Part shown: in pieces, positions 37,898-40,408 of the stretch
How the letters are laid out: every line of letters begins with the position of its first letter
How positions within the stretch are numbered: the first letter of the stretch is position 1
DNA from: Ruminococcus sp. UBA7013
GTDB lineage: Bacteria > Bacillota > Clostridia > Oscillospirales > Ruminococcaceae
NCBI GenBank assembly: GCA_002449585.1
Contig: DJXD01000047.1
Span: 1 to 40,408 of the forward strand
Length of the DNA: 40,408 bases
Direction: 5' to 3'
Program-made: the position numbers and the translations under genes
The notes under the pieces: generated by a model
Told to the model about the DNA's origin: nothing
The model's database searches: none
The model's input: only the letters and a program-made list of their open reading frames with translations

Positions 37898-37926
37898 TTG
37901 ACTTTTCCTAATAAATTCTGTATAAT
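37898..37926 (+). promoter_or_regulatory. Sigma-A promoter of the sortase operon
   Basis: TTGACT, 17-nt spacer, TATAAT, 36 nt upstream of the sortase start. Confidence 0.83.
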
Positions 37927-37962
37927 AAAAATATAGTAAATCTTCAAAGAGGTGATAATTTT

Positions 37963-38841
37963 ATGCATAAAAAATTATGGATGCTCCCGATCAGTCTGCT
38001 GCTGCTGGCTGTGGCCGGATTTTGCTTTTGGTCGCTCTATCTGTCGTGGAAATTTACCCTTCCAGCAAGAGCGGCTGTTCAGCTCTCATCTGAAACAGAT
38101 GCTCACATCACTCGCAGTGCTTATGTCCAGCCAACAGAACCCCCTACAGAAGAACCTACTACAGAAGCTATTTTACTAGAAATTCCAGTTTCTGAGCCTG
38201 AGCCTATTGCTGTTCCTGAACCTGTCAAAGAAACACCTTATTCTATGCAGATTAATATGTCAACTGTCAGTGCGCATCATAATACTAATCCTGAAGTTGT
38301 GGGCTGGATTAAAATTTCCGGCACAGTGATTAATTATCCCGTCATGCAAAAAGAAGGCGATAATGATTATTATGTCAATCATGCCTGGAATGGTGCTTCT
38401 AGTTCTGCCGGCGCAATCTTTACAGACTTCCGGAGCAGAATGGATATTTCTGATAATATCCTCATGTATGGGCATAATATGGGCAACGGCTCTATGTTTC
38501 ATGCGATTAAAAATTATAAAACACAAAGCTGGGGGCGTTCTCATCCCTATATTGAATTTGCTACATTGGAACATAGATATTTATATAAAGTCTTCTCCTG
38601 CAATGTAGTTTCCGGTGAAGCGGGTGCAAAATTTGAATACTGGAATTTCATCGAAATGAATCGAACGGATTATCGAAATTTTATCAATGGTATCCGGAAT
38701 ACAGCAACTGTCTGGTATGGAGATGACAGGCATCTTCCACGGGATAATCATCAGAAATTTATCACATTACAGACTTGCAATTCTGGTGCGAATGATGGAA
38801 TTCGTTGTCTGGTATTTGCGTATTGTGTCGGAGAGAGGTAA
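37963..38841 (+). CDS. srtB: Class B sortase
   Basis: This 292-aa membrane-anchored transpeptidase attaches LPxTG/NPxTN-like proteins to peptidoglycan or builds pilus-like structures. The N-terminal signal anchor is at about 5-30. A Pro/Glu/Thr-rich stalk (60-90, TEPPTEEPTTEA) precedes the catalytic beta-barrel, with H171 (YGHNMG), C272 (TLQTCNSG) and R281 (RCLVFAYCV). The spacing fits class B. GAGGTG lies about 9 nt before the ATG. The phosphatase gene begins 5 nt after it. No substrate protein with a sorting signal is seen in the window. Confidence 0.92.
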   Translation: MHKKLWMLPISLLLLAVAGFCFWSLYLSWKFTLPARAAVQLSSETDAHITRSAYVQPTEPPTEEPTTEAILLEIPVSEPEPIAVPEPVKETPYSMQINMSTVSAHHNTNPEVVGWIKISGTVINYPVMQKEGDNDYYVNHAWNGASSSAGAIFTDFRSRMDISDNILMYGHNMGNGSMFHAIKNYKTQSWGRSHPYIEFATLEHRYLYKVFSCNVVSGEAGAKFEYWNFIEMNRTDYRNFINGIRNTATVWYGDDRHLPRDNHQKFITLQTCNSGANDGIRCLVFAYCVGER

Positions 38842-38846
38842 GCCGG

Positions 38847-39299
38847 ATGAAAATCATGTTTATTTGTCATGGAAATATCTGCCGTTCTCCGATGGCGGAA
38901 TTTATCATGAAGGCAATGCTGAAAGAACAGGGATTTGAAAAACAGATCTCTGTTTCTTCCTGTGCTGTCAGTGCGGAAGAAATCGGAAATCCCGTTTATC
39001 CTCCGGCAAGGCGTGAGCTGGCAAAGCATGGCATTTCCTGCGATGGAAAATATGCCATTCAGCTGAAAAAGCAAGATTATGATCAATATGATCTTTTTAT
39101 TGTTATGGATGATCAAAATCTGTTTCATCTTTGTCGTATTTTCCCGTCTGATCCGGAGCATAAAGTACATAAATTGCTGGAATATGCCGGATCTTCCGGA
39201 AATGTAGCTGATCCTTGGTATACAGGGGATTTCAGCAAAGCTTATGAAGAGATTCAAAAAGGCTGTGCAGGCCTTTTCAATACCATCTGCACGAAATAA
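38847..39299 (+). CDS. Low-molecular-weight protein tyrosine phosphatase
   Basis: This 150-aa enzyme has the P-loop FICHGNICRSPMAE (nucleophile C7, R13) and the general acid D122 in ADPWYTGDF. It dephosphorylates tyrosine or arginine residues in regulatory proteins, often in exopolysaccharide or stress control. I start at the ATG preceded by GAGGTA inside the end of the sortase gene; a longer frame has N-terminal residues foreign to the family. A DUF434 gene follows 27 nt later. Confidence 0.93.
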   Translation: MKIMFICHGNICRSPMAEFIMKAMLKEQGFEKQISVSSCAVSAEEIGNPVYPPARRELAKHGISCDGKYAIQLKKQDYDQYDLFIVMDDQNLFHLCRIFPSDPEHKVHKLLEYAGSSGNVADPWYTGDFSKAYEEIQKGCAGLFNTICTK

Positions 39300-39326
39300 A
39301 AAGAGATTAGATAAGGATTTATGATT

Positions 39327-40049
39327 ATGAGTAAACAAGTAAAACGAGGCTTTGTCCCTACGGATAAGCGAGATTTCAATGAAAAAAATCTTGAAATCAT
39401 CAGAAATGCCGCAGAAGAAGTATATTTCCTTCTGAACAGAGGTTATCCTCTTAAACCGGCTACAACATTTGTAGGCAATCATCATTTGCTTTCAGAGCGT
39501 CAGCGGCTGGCCATAGCAAGGGCAGTATCTTCGGAAAAAAATATTCGCTGCCGGAAAGAAAAGGAACTTTGTGATGCAGATCTTGCCGGGCAGACAATCT
39601 ATATTGATGGATTTAATACAATCATTACTATGGAAATAGCATTTTCAGATTCTCTTTTGTTATCCTGCATGGATGGCACAATCCGGGATCTTGCCGGACT
39701 TCGGGGAACATATCGTCTTGTCGATAAAACAGACACAGCCATAGAGGCGATTGTACAGACGCTGATAGAATTACAGATACAAAAGGCTGTCATTTATCTG
39801 GATGCGCCTGTTTCAAATTCAGGCCGGTTGAAAACTCGCATTGCGGAACTGACAGAACACGCACCGATTGAAATCGAAATTTTAATTGAAAATGCTGTTG
39901 ATTTTATTTTGAAACAGAAATCTCCTGTTGTTACGGCTGATGCAATTATTCTGGATGAATGCCAGAGCTGGTATAATCTGACAAAAGCCGTGATTCAAAG
40001 AAAAATCGGAAATTATGATTATATCAGCATTACCAGAAATAAAACATGA
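39327..40049 (+). CDS. DUF434 domain-containing protein
   Basis: This 240-aa protein has an N-terminal DUF434-like part (RGFVPTDKRDFNEKNLEIIRN, LNRGYPLKPATTFVGNHHLLSERQRLAIAR). A C-terminal alpha/beta part follows (GQTIYIDGFNTIITME, KAVIYLDAPVSNSGRLKTRI, VVTADAIILDE), resembling a PIN/NYN-like nucleotide or nuclease fold with several acidic positions; that resemblance is inference. The biochemical role is unknown. Of two close ATGs, I use the second because AAGGA is 9 nt upstream of it and only 3 nt from the first. Confidence 0.85.
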   Translation: MSKQVKRGFVPTDKRDFNEKNLEIIRNAAEEVYFLLNRGYPLKPATTFVGNHHLLSERQRLAIARAVSSEKNIRCRKEKELCDADLAGQTIYIDGFNTIITMEIAFSDSLLLSCMDGTIRDLAGLRGTYRLVDKTDTAIEAIVQTLIELQIQKAVIYLDAPVSNSGRLKTRIAELTEHAPIEIEILIENAVDFILKQKSPVVTADAIILDECQSWYNLTKAVIQRKIGNYDYISITRNKT

Positions 40050-40061
40050 TGGAGGACACAT

Positions 40062-40408
40062 ATGAGCCGTAATCACAAGAAACAAAAAGAAACAGAAATT
40101 CTGACACCGGAAGAAGAAACAGAAGAGATCCCCGAAGAATGGGAAACAGATATGCCGGATGAGCCGGAGAATGAGCCGGAAAAAAAGGGATTTTTTTCAA
40201 GAGTCTTCAATTTTATAAAAGAAAAGGGAGAAGAACTTTTATTTGAAGATGATGAGGAAGAAGAAGAGGAGGAAGAAATTGAAGATTCTGCTCCGGAAGA
40301 AGAGCTTGAAACAGAAATTATCATAGAAGATGCCCCTCAGGAAGATTTGATTTCTGAGCCAGAACCGGAAATCATAGAAGAGCCCCCTCAGGAAGATTTG
40401 ATTTCTGA
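40062..40408 (+). CDS. Highly acidic repeat protein, 3' end beyond window
   Basis: Partial gene: GGAGG lies 6 nt before the ATG, and the frame stays open for 115 codons to the window edge. It starts with a basic MSRNHKKQKE and is then dominated by Glu and Asp, interrupted by KKGFFSRVFNFIKEKGEELLF, a possible amphipathic helix. From about 40318 it enters a 17-residue repeat with core PQEDLISEPEPEIIEEP; the second copy begins 51 nt after the first, and the DNA repeats almost exactly. The family is unknown. The acidic, low-complexity nature suggests a disordered linker or cell-wall-spanning segment. It follows the DUF434 gene by 12 nt. Confidence 0.75.
   Translation, partial: MSRNHKKQKETEILTPEEETEEIPEEWETDMPDEPENEPEKKGFFSRVFNFIKEKGEELLFEDDEEEEEEEEIEDSAPEEELETEIIIEDAPQEDLISEPEPEIIEEPPQEDLIS

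Overview
The window looks like chromosome of a low-GC, strictly anaerobic Gram-positive bacterium (Bacillota, Clostridia; a Ruminococcus/Oscillospiraceae relative is my best guess). Supporting signs are AT-rich DNA, strong AGGAGG-type ribosome sites, many near-consensus TTGACA-N17-TATAAT promoters, a T-box leader, oxygen-sensitive ferredoxin enzymes (IorAB, an [FeFe]-hydrogenase-like protein), BspA-type leucine-rich-repeat proteins, a class B sortase, and tRNA genes without encoded CCA. The genus is inference.

Layout. 1-7.1 kb: a tiny Cys/Asn-rich peptide gene, an HNH nuclease, a ClpC/ClpA-like AAA+ unfoldase, a DUF4230 protein, kptA overlapping a large membrane-protein gene, and sodA. 7.1-11.1 kb: a tightly coupled reverse-strand operon of sodium:solute symporter, amidohydrolase and MutS-like ATPase. 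11.2-15.5 kb: a divergent operon paaK-iorA-iorB-ACT for CoA activation and ferredoxin-linked oxidation of aryl or 2-keto acids. 15.6-17.0 kb: a TnpB-only IS200/IS605-type element sitting directly in front of an [FeFe]-hydrogenase-like gene. 18.9-20.2 kb: a DegV protein and HU. 20.3-27.1 kb: a complete trpE-trpGD-trpC-trpF-trpB-trpA operon behind a tryptophan T-box.

28.45-29.36 kb holds the most unusual object: a reverse-strand array of six tRNA-like units (69-73 nt), each directly preceded by a small RNA module that folds as a three-way junction (its paired arms covary between copies; the last copy is reduced). One sigma-A-type promoter starts at the first module and one bidirectional terminator closes the array. 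Five of the six tRNA-like RNAs have GUGC in place of GTPsiC in the T-loop and also lack the GG of the D-loop. Two of those five also lack U33. The sixth (anticodon UUC) is conventional in both loops. The combined loop change resembles, from memory, the non-ribosomal peptidoglycan tRNA-Gly of staphylococci, so the array may make aminoacyl donors or decoys that do not serve translation.

29.4-37.6 kb is an accessory-looking block of poorly characterised genes: a zinc-ribbon SDR protein, two leucine-rich-repeat proteins, an alpha/beta hydrolase, two paralogous coiled-coil proteins and a WYL regulator. 37.6-40.4 kb contains genuine tRNA-Glu and tRNA-Met genes, sortase B, a low-molecular-weight tyrosine phosphatase, a DUF434 protein, and the start of a highly acidic repeat protein cut by the window edge.
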